Assembly: GCA_023475345.1 (NCBI GenBank)
Contig: JAMCWD010000022.1
Location: 52,543 to 116,542, forward strand
Source: Chloroflexota bacterium
GTDB lineage: Bacteria > Vulcanimicrobiota > JAMCWD01
DNA length: 64,000 nucleotides
Direction of reading: 5' to 3'
The notes beneath the pieces were generated by a model. The model was given only the letters and a program-made list of their open reading frames with translations. It was not told the DNA's origin and made no database searches. The position numbers were made by a program, and so were the translations under genes. Each line of letters starts with the position of its first letter. The first letter of the stretch is position 1. This document shows, one piece after another, positions 1 to 8,061 of this stretch.

Positions 1-876
1 GAACCACTGGTAAAAGGGCAGCGTCGTGATGTGGGGAGCGGCCATGTGGGAGGCCACCGCGGCGGAATTCGCCTCTAGATATTCCATCCAGAAAGGCAGG
101 AATATTGCGACCATCACCGATGCCCCGTGGACTCCCGCAAGCCATATTATCTGCATCACCAGGTTGACGAGGATTACAGCCCATATAGTGTCGCCCAAAA
201 ATGTGAGCGGGGAGAGTATCTTTGAAACGAGGCCGATTATATTTATGCCGAAAAGGTGAACCACTACCCAGATCGTTGTAATTATTACGGTTACCGGCAG
301 CAGGTTGGCGAAAGCCTGCACGACGCTGGGCGGCACGCTTTCAGGAAAAGAGAAAGAAAGTTTTTTGCTCTTACAGAACCTTCCGACTTCCACGGCGAAA
401 AACGCCAGGAATATCGCCGTAAAGAGGCCTGCCCCGCCGAGGTCTTTCAGGGGCAGTGCGGGTTTTCCGCTTTCCAGTAAAGCCGGGGTCTGTGTGATCA
501 GGAACCCTGCGGATGAAGCCAGGGCCGAAGGCAGCCCTTCCATGTCGTAAGACCGGGCAAGGAAATAAGCTACGGTGAACGATGCGAACAGGGCCATAAG
601 GCCCATTGAGAGGCGGTAAGGGACTAAAAGGAGCGCCGTATGAGACGAGTACCAGGAAGCGGCGGTTTTCAGCCAGGGGATTGAGTCTCCCCATTGTTGG
701 GCGAACCAGTCGAGGTTAAGCGAGCCGAGGAGAAGAAAAAGGCTCCCTATTATGACTAAGGGCAGTATAGATACAATGCCGTCGCGTGTCGCTCTCAGGT
801 GGCGCTGTTCTCCCAGCACTGCGATTTTTGACAGCACGGTTTTTTCAAGCCAGGGCATAAACTCAACTTTCGTCAT
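1..876 (-). CDS. PTS system lactose/cellobiose-family EIIC permease (C-terminus beyond the window)
   Basis: The minus strand from 876 to the window edge is open for 292 codons and begins MTKVEFMPWLEKTVLSKIAV, typical of the membrane-embedded EIIC subunit of cellobiose/diacetylchitobiose phosphotransferase systems. EIIC transports the sugar while EIIA/EIIB pass phosphate from HPr. Several hydrophobic segments are visible (for example residues 34-53 and the stretch around 205-245). Residues 248-251 read GVHG, matching the G(I/V)HG signature of the family. The family is about 430 residues long, so roughly a third is missing at the window edge. The start lies three bases after the tsaD stop codon, so the two genes are probably cotranscribed. 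The exact sugar cannot be told. Confidence 0.85.
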   Translation of the reverse strand, partial: MTKVEFMPWLEKTVLSKIAVLGEQRHLRATRDGIVSILPLVIIGSLFLLLGSLNLDWFAQQWGDSIPWLKTAASWYSSHTALLLVPYRLSMGLMALFASFTVAYFLARSYDMEGLPSALASSAGFLITQTPALLESGKPALPLKDLGGAGLFTAIFLAFFAVEVGRFCKSKKLSFSFPESVPPSVVQAFANLLPVTVIITTIWVVVHLFGINIIGLVSKILSPLTFLGDTIWAVILVNLVMQIIWLAGVHGASVMVAIFLPFWMEYLEANSAAVASHMAAPHITTLPFYQWF

Positions 877-879
877 TGT

Positions 880-1902
880 TCATCCTTGGTTTTCATTAGA
901 GTAATTCTCCAGGTCAAATGTCGCATGGGCATCAAGGCCGAAGCCGCTTTTGATCCCCGCCTTGTTCATGTAATAAGCCGCGCAGGCCACCATGGCGGCA
1001 TTATCGGTACAGAGAGCGGGGGAGGGGACGAACAGCCTGATCCCTTTTTTCTCCAGATTCGATTTCATAGCGTTCCTGAGAGATCTGTTGGCGGCGACCC
1101 CCCCGGCCATCAATACTCTATCTATGCCTGTTGATTCCGCGGCGGAGAGAGTCTTTGTAACCAGGACATCTATCACCGCATCCTGGAAAGCCCTGCATAC
1201 TTCTGCCGGGGTGGTTTTTTCCCCTTCCCTGGAGCGGAGGTGATTTATCACCGCGGTTTTCAGCCCGCTGAAGCTGAATTCAAAAGTGCCGGATTTGAGC
1301 ATGGGCCTTGGAAAAGTTAACCCTTTGCCTTCGGCCTTTTCCGCCAGTTTTTCTATTATCGGGCCTCCCGGGTAACCCAGCCTCATATATTTTGCGACCT
1401 TGTCGAACGCTTCGCCAGCGGCATCGTCTCTTGTTTCTCCGAGTATTTTGAAATTGTGATGTCCTCTCATTTCTATGATCGAAGTATGACCGCCTGAGAC
1501 TACCAGCGCCAGCAGGGGGAAATCGAATTCGCCGAATTGTATTGAATTAGCATAGATATGGGCGGCCAGGTGGTTCACTCCGTAAACAGGGATGTCCAGG
1601 GCAAAAGCAAGAGTTTTCGCAACGGTGACGCCGACAAGCAACGCGCCTATGAGTCCCGGCGCGTTACTGACCGCTATCGCGTCGATATCTCTGAAAGAAA
1701 GGCCGGCCTGCTTCAATGCCCGGTCTATCAGCGGGTTTATTACTTCCAGGTGACGCCTGCAGGCTATTTCCGGCACCACCCCGCCGTAAATTCGGTGAAG
1801 ATCGACCTGGGAGGCCACCAGGTTGACGGTAACATCCTGCGGGCCGGAAAGTATCGCAGCCGAACATTCATCACAACTGGTTTCTATGCCGAGTATCCTC
1901 AT
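880..1902 (-). CDS. tsaD: tRNA N6-adenosine threonylcarbamoyltransferase TsaD
   Basis: TsaD transfers the threonylcarbamoyl group from TC-AMP to A37 of ANN-decoding tRNAs, giving t6A, in complex with TsaB and TsaE. The 340 residues match the family length. The N-terminus MRILGIETSCDECSAA, the metal-binding HLAAH (H111, H115), VSGGHTS near 135-141, MAGGVAANRSLR and the CTDNAAM motif near the C-terminus are all present. A CGGAG Shine-Dalgarno lies just upstream of the ATG. tsaB and rimI are on the same strand about 1 kb upstream, separated by a small gene; tsaE is not in the window. Confidence 0.97.
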   Translation of the reverse strand: MRILGIETSCDECSAAILSGPQDVTVNLVASQVDLHRIYGGVVPEIACRRHLEVINPLIDRALKQAGLSFRDIDAIAVSNAPGLIGALLVGVTVAKTLAFALDIPVYGVNHLAAHIYANSIQFGEFDFPLLALVVSGGHTSIIEMRGHHNFKILGETRDDAAGEAFDKVAKYMRLGYPGGPIIEKLAEKAEGKGLTFPRPMLKSGTFEFSFSGLKTAVINHLRSREGEKTTPAEVCRAFQDAVIDVLVTKTLSAAESTGIDRVLMAGGVAANRSLRNAMKSNLEKKGIRLFVPSPALCTDNAAMVACAAYYMNKAGIKSGFGLDAHATFDLENYSNENQG

Positions 1903-2111
1903 CCGTTTCTCCGATAAAAAAAATCACCCGGAAGGTGAAAGGATTTTCTGGTAAGCGGCCTTTAAATCCTGCATGGAATTATTAAAAGGCTGTTAAAATT
2001 TCAGCGCCGTCCTGTAAAATATTGTTCGAGCCTGTCGGGAACTTCTCCATCCTCTCCATACGCTTACCTGGTCGAAGAATGATCGGCGGCAGCCCGGGCA
2101 CTATTAAAATA

Positions 2112-2402
2112 TCAAATCTTGCTGCGCAGGAATAATATTAATTCGCCTATCTGGTTGATAATATTTCTCATGCGCTGTTTGGGAACATCCGGTTTCTCAT
2201 AATCTTCTCTTGTAATGTCCTGAAGGGGCAGAAACTTTTCCAGGTAGCCCCGGGGCCAGTTTTCTTTCGCGGCTATTAAAAGGTCATTATATTTTTTGAT
2301 AAACGTCGATGCCCCGCTGTAGTCCTTGCTATGGTAGGCAAGCTCGGCATTTCTTCTCAATTGCTCCGTTTTTCTTAAAAGGACAGGTCCGCTTTCTCCC
2401 AT
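2112..2402 (-). CDS. small helical protein of unknown function
   Basis: A 96-residue charged protein with predicted helices and no signal peptide or membrane segment. I do not recognise a family. The N-terminal half (residues about 10-45, with AELAYHSKDYSGASTFIKKY) has the spacing of a single TPR-like helical hairpin. The ATG has a good Shine-Dalgarno (AAGGGGGG) about 8 bases upstream, which supports it as a real gene. It lies between rimI and tsaD on the same strand, so it may belong to that transcript, but the 209-base gap before tsaD leaves this open. Confidence 0.6.
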   Translation of the reverse strand: MGESGPVLLRKTEQLRRNAELAYHSKDYSGASTFIKKYNDLLIAAKENWPRGYLEKFLPLQDITREDYEKPDVPKQRMRNIINQIGELILFLRSKI

Positions 2403-2479
2403 TTTTTATATCCCCCCTTTTTGGAAGACAGTGTAAAATAACCCTTATACCGGGTTTTACCCATAATCTAAATTTTTGC

Positions 2480-2983
2480 TCACTTTTTTAGTTGTTTATT
2501 AAGTTTTTTCAACCTTTCATTGTACGACTTATTTTTTAGCGAGCCTGCCCACATTATGAGTGCATTGCGGTTCAGGTCGTAATAGTTTTTCCTGAACCCC
2601 GCCCGGACGAAGCCGAATTTTGTATATAAGGCAATTGCAGGCTTGTTTTTTTCCCACACTTCCAGCGTTATCCAGTAACAGCCCCGCTCTCTGCAGATCT
2701 CTATCAGGCGATACAGGAGCAGGCTCCCCAGGCCCAGTCCCCGGAATGATTTGCTTACGGACATGGTTGCGATATGAGCTTCGTCTTTGAATATCCAGGC
2801 TCCGGCAAATCCTGTGAGATCTCCTTTTTTGCTGCGGACCGCCAGGTATAATGCATTTTTATTATTCAAAAGCTCGAACAGGAAAGATTCTCTCGACCAG
2901 GGAGATAATTCAACTTCCTTTTCGATTTTTAAAACATCTTCCAGGTCATCGACGGAAAGCTCGTTGATTATATACCTGCTCAT
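2480..2983 (-). CDS. rimI: ribosomal protein S18 alanine N-acetyltransferase RimI
   Basis: A GNAT-fold acetyltransferase of 167 residues. RimI acetylates the N-terminal alanine of ribosomal protein S18 with acetyl-CoA. The acetyl-CoA-binding loop is visible as SFRGLGLGSLLL, and the C-terminal signature around WEKNKPAIALYTKFGF is typical of RimI. The start codon overlaps the tsaB stop codon (ATGA), so the two are translationally coupled; the tsaB-rimI order is common in bacteria. The family is slightly shorter elsewhere; the extra residues here form a lysine-rich C-terminal tail. Confidence 0.93.
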   Translation of the reverse strand: MSRYIINELSVDDLEDVLKIEKEVELSPWSRESFLFELLNNKNALYLAVRSKKGDLTGFAGAWIFKDEAHIATMSVSKSFRGLGLGSLLLYRLIEICRERGCYWITLEVWEKNKPAIALYTKFGFVRAGFRKNYYDLNRNALIMWAGSLKNKSYNERLKKLNKQLKK

Positions 2984-3705
2984 TTCAGTACCTGTTTTTC
3001 CAGGGGGATGGCGTCAGGTTCTCTCAGGTAAAAAACATCTATATCCTTATACGAGGAACCTCTTCCTTTTGCAATGATTTTCTCGGTTTCAACGGCCACT
3101 GTCTCTGCTTTCGGATACCAGAAATTGTCGGGCAGAATATGAATTTTATCATTGTCCCGGAGCGTACCGGCTATGAAAGGAACCCCTGACCCCAGAATAT
3201 ATATTCCATCGTTATGACCGGAGATAAAGCTCGCCAGCTTATCAATACCACCTATATTATAATTGCTTATTCTTTCGATTTTTCCCGATTCGTATATGTA
3301 AGCGGCAAAGAAAAACTCTTTTTTTCTTGCATCCATGACCGGGATAATACAACCATTTCCCGGCGGGGCATTTTTAGCGATGATATCGAGGGTGTTCAAC
3401 CCGACAACGGGCACATCCAGAACCTGTGCAAGAGTTTTTGCGGTAGCCAGGCCCAGCCTCAGGCCGGTGTAGCTCCCGGGACCTGTAGTAACCCCGACGC
3501 CTGTATAGCCGCTCCTGGAAAGGGACGTTTTTTCCATTAAATCATTTATTAAAGGTACGAGATATAACAGTTGATTGCCGGGGGCATTCTTCGTAGCGCT
3601 ATTCAATACCAGCCCGTCCCTGACGAAGGCGACAGAACAATTATCCCCGCTGGTATCCAGGCCGATAACATAGCCGGGCGGGTTATTTTCTTTGGGATTA
3701 GTCAC
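2980..3705 (-). CDS. tsaB: tRNA threonylcarbamoyladenosine biosynthesis protein TsaB
   Basis: TsaB is the inactive ASKHA-fold partner that scaffolds TsaD in t6A synthesis. The 241 residues include the N-terminal VIGLDTSGDNCSVAF and the diagnostic GVGVTTGPGSYTGLRLGLAT followed by AKTLAQVLDVPVVGLNTL. The most likely start is GTG at 3705; the nearby upstream ATG is out of frame and hits a stop at once. It is the first gene of a minus-strand group tsaB-rimI-(small gene)-tsaD, with a 403-base gap and a divergently transcribed ATPase gene on the other side. Confidence 0.95.
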   Translation of the reverse strand: MTNPKENNPPGYVIGLDTSGDNCSVAFVRDGLVLNSATKNAPGNQLLYLVPLINDLMEKTSLSRSGYTGVGVTTGPGSYTGLRLGLATAKTLAQVLDVPVVGLNTLDIIAKNAPPGNGCIIPVMDARKKEFFFAAYIYESGKIERISNYNIGGIDKLASFISGHNDGIYILGSGVPFIAGTLRDNDKIHILPDNFWYPKAETVAVETEKIIAKGRGSSYKDIDVFYLREPDAIPLEKQVLK

Positions 3706-3985
3706 AAATTCATTTTAAAGCATATTTTAATGGAATGAACTATATCCATAGAACGGTTTTTTCCTGGAGAATAGTAGTTCTTTAGGATTAATACTTACAG
3801 GCATTTTATTATGATAAATAAATATGTATAATTTCGCCGGCAGATGCAAAATTAAGGAAAAACGGCTTGAAATGAGGGTTTGTGGGTGCCGCCCGGTATT
3901 CGGCGGGGATTTTATTATGTAAAAGAAGCCTGTTCGGGGGGTATGGTTTTTATGATTATTTTTCAATAAAAGGCGTATAATTATG
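3706..3985. other. gene-free stretch between tsaB and the first ATPase gene
   Basis: A+T-rich intergenic DNA upstream of the promoter at 3986. One open frame exists on the minus strand (3727-4026) but has no Shine-Dalgarno, low-complexity composition and no recognisable product, so I treat it as chance. I see no further feature here; a promoter for tsaB must lie in it but no good -35/-10 pair stands out. Confidence 0.5.
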
Positions 3986-4013
3986 TTGACAAATCTAAAT
4001 AAGAATGTAAAAT
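3986..4013 (+). promoter_or_regulatory. sigma-70-type promoter for the first PilB/GspE-like gene
   Basis: A perfect -35 box TTGACA (3986-3991) and a -10-like TAAAAT (4008-4013) are separated by 16 bases. Transcription would begin near 4020, giving a leader of about 88 bases before the ATG at 4109. The predicted start coincides with the first base of the inverted repeat described in the next entry. Confidence 0.6.
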
Positions 4014-4020
4014 TATAGTT

Positions 4021-4098
4021 GGACAATTATATCAAGTTGGCCTTTAAGGTTTGTTGTAATTTGATATAGTATTTCATTTTAATAACGGTTAATTGTCC
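4021..4098 (+). promoter_or_regulatory. candidate structured 5' leader closed by a 9-bp stem
   Basis: GGACAATTA (4021-4029) is a perfect inverted complement of TAATTGTCC (4090-4098). Inside it TATCAA (4030-4035) can pair with TTGATA near 4061-4066, and CCTTTAAGG forms a small apical hairpin. The outer stem ends directly before the GGGAGGAG ribosome-binding site of the ATPase gene, and its 5' arm begins at the expected transcription start. This layout could control ribosome access. It matches no riboswitch class I can name. Confidence 0.4.
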
Positions 4099-4108
4099 GG
4101 GAGGAGTT

Positions 4109-7100
4109 ATGGCGCGAAAGCGTGTTGGAGATCTTTTGCTTGAAGCGGGGGTTATAACTGCTGAGCAGTTGGGCACCGCGCTTAAAGAGCAGAAAAAGAC
4201 TCATGATCGGCTTGGCAACGTCCTTCTGAAGCTTAACTTTATTGATGAAGATAAGCTTTCCGAAGTGCTTGCTCATCAATCAGGTGCCAATTTTGTTGAT
4301 CTCACAGAGATTTCTATTTCTCCGGAAACGGCGAAGCTTTTGCCGAAAAGTTTCTGTATGGAGAACAAAGTCATTCCGCTTTCGAAAGATGGAAACCGTA
4401 TAGTAGTGGCGATGAGCGACCCATTCGATATCGTAACTCTCGATATGGTTACACTTTTCACAGGCAGCGAAGTACAGGTTGCTGTGGCGAGAGAAAGAGA
4501 AATAGTTGACGCCATTGAAAAGTTTTGCTTTGAAGAAGAGCTTGAGCTTGTCCCTTCAGGAGGAGGAGAAAGAAAGGAAGATCTGTCGGATATAGCTTTC
4601 AGGTCAGAAATTAAAGACGGGCAGGATCTTTCGAAAATCAGCCCTGAAAAAATATTCATACCTCTTGAAACATTGCGTATGGTGCCGCAGGAATTCTGCA
4701 CCAATAACAAGATCATCCCGCTTCGAAAGGGAGATAATTACCTGCTCATCGGGATGGCGGACCCTTCCGATATCGTTACCCTCGATATGCTTAAAGTTAT
4801 GACGGGTCTTGAAATAAGGACGGTTCCTTTTTCCGAAGAGGATATCATGGATCTCCTGGCCCGTTTTTATCATGATGACCTGGCCCTTGAAGAGCTGGTA
4901 TCTGTAGTTTCCGATGAGACCTCGGTTGAAGTTGTCAGGAGCGATTTCGGGGGAGATTTTGATTCATCGGAAAGCAGCATTAAAAACATTGATCTGCAGA
5001 GCCTCCGGAACAAGAGTGAGACCGGCCCGGTAATACGCCTTGCCAACTCCCTTGTTATCGAAGCCATAAAAATGAGAGCTTCGGATATACACATCGAGCC
5101 GAGGGAAGCGGCGACACAGGTCCGCTGCCGCGTTGACGGTCTTTTGAAGAACATGACTTTCCTCCCGTCCTTCGTCCATGCGCGCCTTATTTCAAGGTTC
5201 AAAATTATGAGCGGCATGGATATATCCGAGACCCGGAACCCCCAGGACGGCAGGTGCCGTGTCCGCATGGGCAAAAACGAGTATGACATGCGTGTCTCAA
5301 CCGTGCCCACGTTCTACGGCGAAAAGCTCGTTATGCGTATCCTGGACCAGAGTGCCGGATCAATCGGTCTTGAAAACATCGGTTTCTGCCAGGAAGATTA
5401 CGACAAGATTATAACGGCAATAACGCAGCAGCAGGGGATTATTCTCGTAACGGGTCCTACGGGAAGCGGTAAGTCTTCGACGCTGTTCAGCATCCTGGAA
5501 GTCCTTAAGTCCGAGACCAAGAATATAATCACGGTCGAGGATCCTATAGAATATGATATCACGGGCATTAACCAGATGCAGGTTAATGAGAAGGCCGGGC
5601 TTACCTTCGCATCGCTTTTAAGGCACATCCTCCGCCAGGACCCCGACGTGGTGATGGTCGGTGAAATCCGTGACGAGGAAACCGCCGAAATAGCGTTCCA
5701 TGCCGCTATGACGGGCCATCTTGTGCTTTCAACTCTACATACCAACGATGCTCCCACGACGGTCATACGCTTGAGGGAGCTTGCGGTCAGCCCTTATCTT
5801 GTAGCCGCTTCGCTTAAAGCGGTAGTAGCCCAGAGGCTTGTCCGCACAATTTGCTCCAAATGCCGCGAAGCGTATCCCGCTCCACGGGAAGTTGTCGAAA
5901 TGCTCGGCATGGACTATTCCGATGATCTGAAATTTTACAAGGGAAAGGGTTGTAAGACCTGCGGGTTTACCGGTTATCACGGAAGGACAGGCATTTTCGA
6001 AGTCCTTACTCTTGACGATAAAATCCAGGATTTGATTTACAAGGAAGTATCGACTATAGAGCTTGCCGATGCGGCGTCCAAACAGGGCATGAAATTCCTT
6101 ATGCAGGATGCGATGAACAAAGTCAAAAAAGGCATAACGACGCCGGAAGAAGTCCTTCGCGTAATATCACGGGCCGAAATAATACAACACGGCAGGGTAT
6201 GCCCGCGTTGTAATACGCGCATCCAGCTCGATTATACGGTCTGTCCCAAGTGTGGTCTTGATCTTGAGAAGAGAAAATGCCCCAACTGCGGCAAGGAGCT
6301 TGAGGAAGGCCTGGATATCTGTCCGAATTGTGACGTTCCCAAAGCTTCCATCGATATTTCTCAAAGGCAGCCTGCCATGGCAATGTCTGCGGGAGTTATT
6401 CCGCCTCCCGGCGCCCCCGTTAATGTCTCTCCGGTCCAGGTGCAGGAAGCTCCTCCTTCTGCGGCTGTCTGTCCGAATTGTGGGGCCGATGTTGACCCCA
6501 ACTGGGTTAGATGTGCATTTTGCGATCATGTTATCGCGGAAAAAGCCGATGAGCCTGATCCTGCAGAAGAGCGGGAGTGCCCCGGCTGCGGCAGGATGTT
6601 GAGTTCAGACTGGGTATCCTGCCCGTTCTGCGGAGCTTCGTTCGTTACAAAGGAAGAACCCGAGCCTGAACCTGTCGCCGCTCAACCACAGCCTTCGTAC
6701 CAGGCAGGGTTGTATCAGCAGGCGCCTCCATACCAGCAGCAATATCAGCCGCCTTATCCCCAGGCGTATCCTCCGCCGATGGGCTACCCGGCATACGGAC
6801 AGCCCGGTTATTACCAGCCGGCTCCTTATGCTCCCCCCGCCCCTTATCCTTACCAGTATCCTCCTGCGCCACAGACTTATCCTGCGGCCCAGAAGGTATG
6901 TCCTTCATGCAACCAGCCCGTCAATCCCCAGTGGAGGCTTTGCCCGTATTGTGCTGCAAATCTAGGGCAGAATATGGTGCAACAGGGAGCAGTCTGCAGC
7001 AATTGTAAAAGTCCGCTCCAGCCCGGGTGGAAAATTTGTCCTTCATGCGAATCGCCTGTAGAGGCGGCCAAGCCCCAGGCTTATTCAAAATGCCCTTCCT

Positions 7101-7912
7101 GCAATTCGCAGGTTAAGGCGGAATGGAAAATGTGTCCCACCTGCGCGATGCCTTTAACCGCTCCTTCTTACGAATCAAGTGCGAAAAAAGAGCAGATGTG
7201 TTCCAAGTGTTCGGCAAAATTGAACCCGGAATGGGCCGCCTGTCCTTTCTGCCAGACACCGGTGGGTGTTGCCAAAAAAGAAGAAACCGGCAATTCCTGC
7301 CCGTTCTGCGGCGCCAGGGTGGAGGCTGGATGGAATTTCTGTTCCAACTGCCAGAGGAGAATCGATACCAGGGAGATGGACAAGGGATTGCCGCCAAAAC
7401 CCGTCATACCTGAACCACAAGTTGAGGCGGAAGTCGTTCCCCTGAGAAAAGATAAATCCCGGACCAGGGACAAAAAAAGAATCCTTGTAGTGGACGATGA
7501 GGCCAAAATCCAGAACCTTTTGAAAAAAGTGCTCGAAAGCAACGGCTATGAAGTTGAGGTGGTTTCCGACGGCAGTCAGGCATTGCAGAAAATAACATCT
7601 TCAAGACCGGACCTTGTAATAACGGATACTACGATGCCCGGTTCGGACGGGTTCGAGTTGTGTTCGAGGATCAAGCAGAACTCCCAGCTTGCTTCTATCC
7701 CGGTCATCATGCTTTTCTCTTGGGAACATCCCGACCATGAATTGAAAGGCATGGAAGCGGGTGCTGACGATTTCATACAAAAGCCTCTATACCAGGATAA
7801 AATATTGACCAAAGTCAACCTCGTCCTGAAAAAATTCAAGAATGATCAAGCTTCCAAGGAAACCACCCTTGACAGGGTTCAAGAACAGGGCGGCTCAAGT
7901 CCTTCTCCCTGA
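4109..7912 (+). CDS. PilB/GspE-family assembly ATPase with nine zinc ribbons and a C-terminal receiver domain
   Basis: A 1267-residue protein. Residues about 1-135 and 165-270 are two tandem T2SSE/MshEN-type N-terminal domains, each with the LAxHQSG or DPSDIVTLDML pattern. Residues about 310-680 are the secretion/pilus ATPase, with SDIHIEP, Walker A GPTGSGKSS at 449-457, the Asp box, HTND near 542, and the family's own zinc site CSKC...CKTC. From 698 to about 1082 there are nine CxxC-x10-CxxC zinc ribbons, four before and five after a Pro/Tyr/Gln-rich linker (about 850-930). Residues about 1124-1245 are a response-regulator receiver with DD, phospho-acceptor D1173 and the conserved lysine in QKPL. 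Ordinary PilB proteins are about 560 residues and lack the tail. GGGAGGAG precedes the ATG. It probably powers type IV pilus or pseudopilus assembly under phospho-control; that coupling is inference. No pilin or platform gene is nearby. Confidence 0.9.
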   Translation: MARKRVGDLLLEAGVITAEQLGTALKEQKKTHDRLGNVLLKLNFIDEDKLSEVLAHQSGANFVDLTEISISPETAKLLPKSFCMENKVIPLSKDGNRIVVAMSDPFDIVTLDMVTLFTGSEVQVAVAREREIVDAIEKFCFEEELELVPSGGGERKEDLSDIAFRSEIKDGQDLSKISPEKIFIPLETLRMVPQEFCTNNKIIPLRKGDNYLLIGMADPSDIVTLDMLKVMTGLEIRTVPFSEEDIMDLLARFYHDDLALEELVSVVSDETSVEVVRSDFGGDFDSSESSIKNIDLQSLRNKSETGPVIRLANSLVIEAIKMRASDIHIEPREAATQVRCRVDGLLKNMTFLPSFVHARLISRFKIMSGMDISETRNPQDGRCRVRMGKNEYDMRVSTVPTFYGEKLVMRILDQSAGSIGLENIGFCQEDYDKIITAITQQQGIILVTGPTGSGKSSTLFSILEVLKSETKNIITVEDPIEYDITGINQMQVNEKAGLTFASLLRHILRQDPDVVMVGEIRDEETAEIAFHAAMTGHLVLSTLHTNDAPTTVIRLRELAVSPYLVAASLKAVVAQRLVRTICSKCREAYPAPREVVEMLGMDYSDDLKFYKGKGCKTCGFTGYHGRTGIFEVLTLDDKIQDLIYKEVSTIELADAASKQGMKFLMQDAMNKVKKGITTPEEVLRVISRAEIIQHGRVCPRCNTRIQLDYTVCPKCGLDLEKRKCPNCGKELEEGLDICPNCDVPKASIDISQRQPAMAMSAGVIPPPGAPVNVSPVQVQEAPPSAAVCPNCGADVDPNWVRCAFCDHVIAEKADEPDPAEERECPGCGRMLSSDWVSCPFCGASFVTKEEPEPEPVAAQPQPSYQAGLYQQAPPYQQQYQPPYPQAYPPPMGYPAYGQPGYYQPAPYAPPAPYPYQYPPAPQTYPAAQKVCPSCNQPVNPQWRLCPYCAANLGQNMVQQGAVCSNCKSPLQPGWKICPSCESPVEAAKPQAYSKCPSCNSQVKAEWKMCPTCAMPLTAPSYESSAKKEQMCSKCSAKLNPEWAACPFCQTPVGVAKKEETGNSCPFCGARVEAGWNFCSNCQRRIDTREMDKGLPPKPVIPEPQVEAEVVPLRKDKSRTRDKKRILVVDDEAKIQNLLKKVLESNGYEVEVVSDGSQALQKITSSRPDLVITDTTMPGSDGFELCSRIKQNSQLASIPVIMLFSWEHPDHELKGMEAGADDFIQKPLYQDKILTKVNLVLKKFKNDQASKETTLDRVQEQGGSSPSP

Positions 7913-8061
7913 TAAATGAAGGGGGCCAACTGATTTAATTACTTTATTGGTTGTAAAAAGCTAGTTCAATAGCCTTATATGAAATATCGTCTTAGCGGAT
8001 GGCTTTTTATATTATTCAAGATGATATAATTATATAGGATCATTATTTATCGGAGGATTCA

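Noticed and set aside
3727..4026. 99-codon frame on the minus strand before tsaB
   Set aside because: No Shine-Dalgarno, low-complexity composition, and it overlaps the promoter and leader of the ATPase gene.
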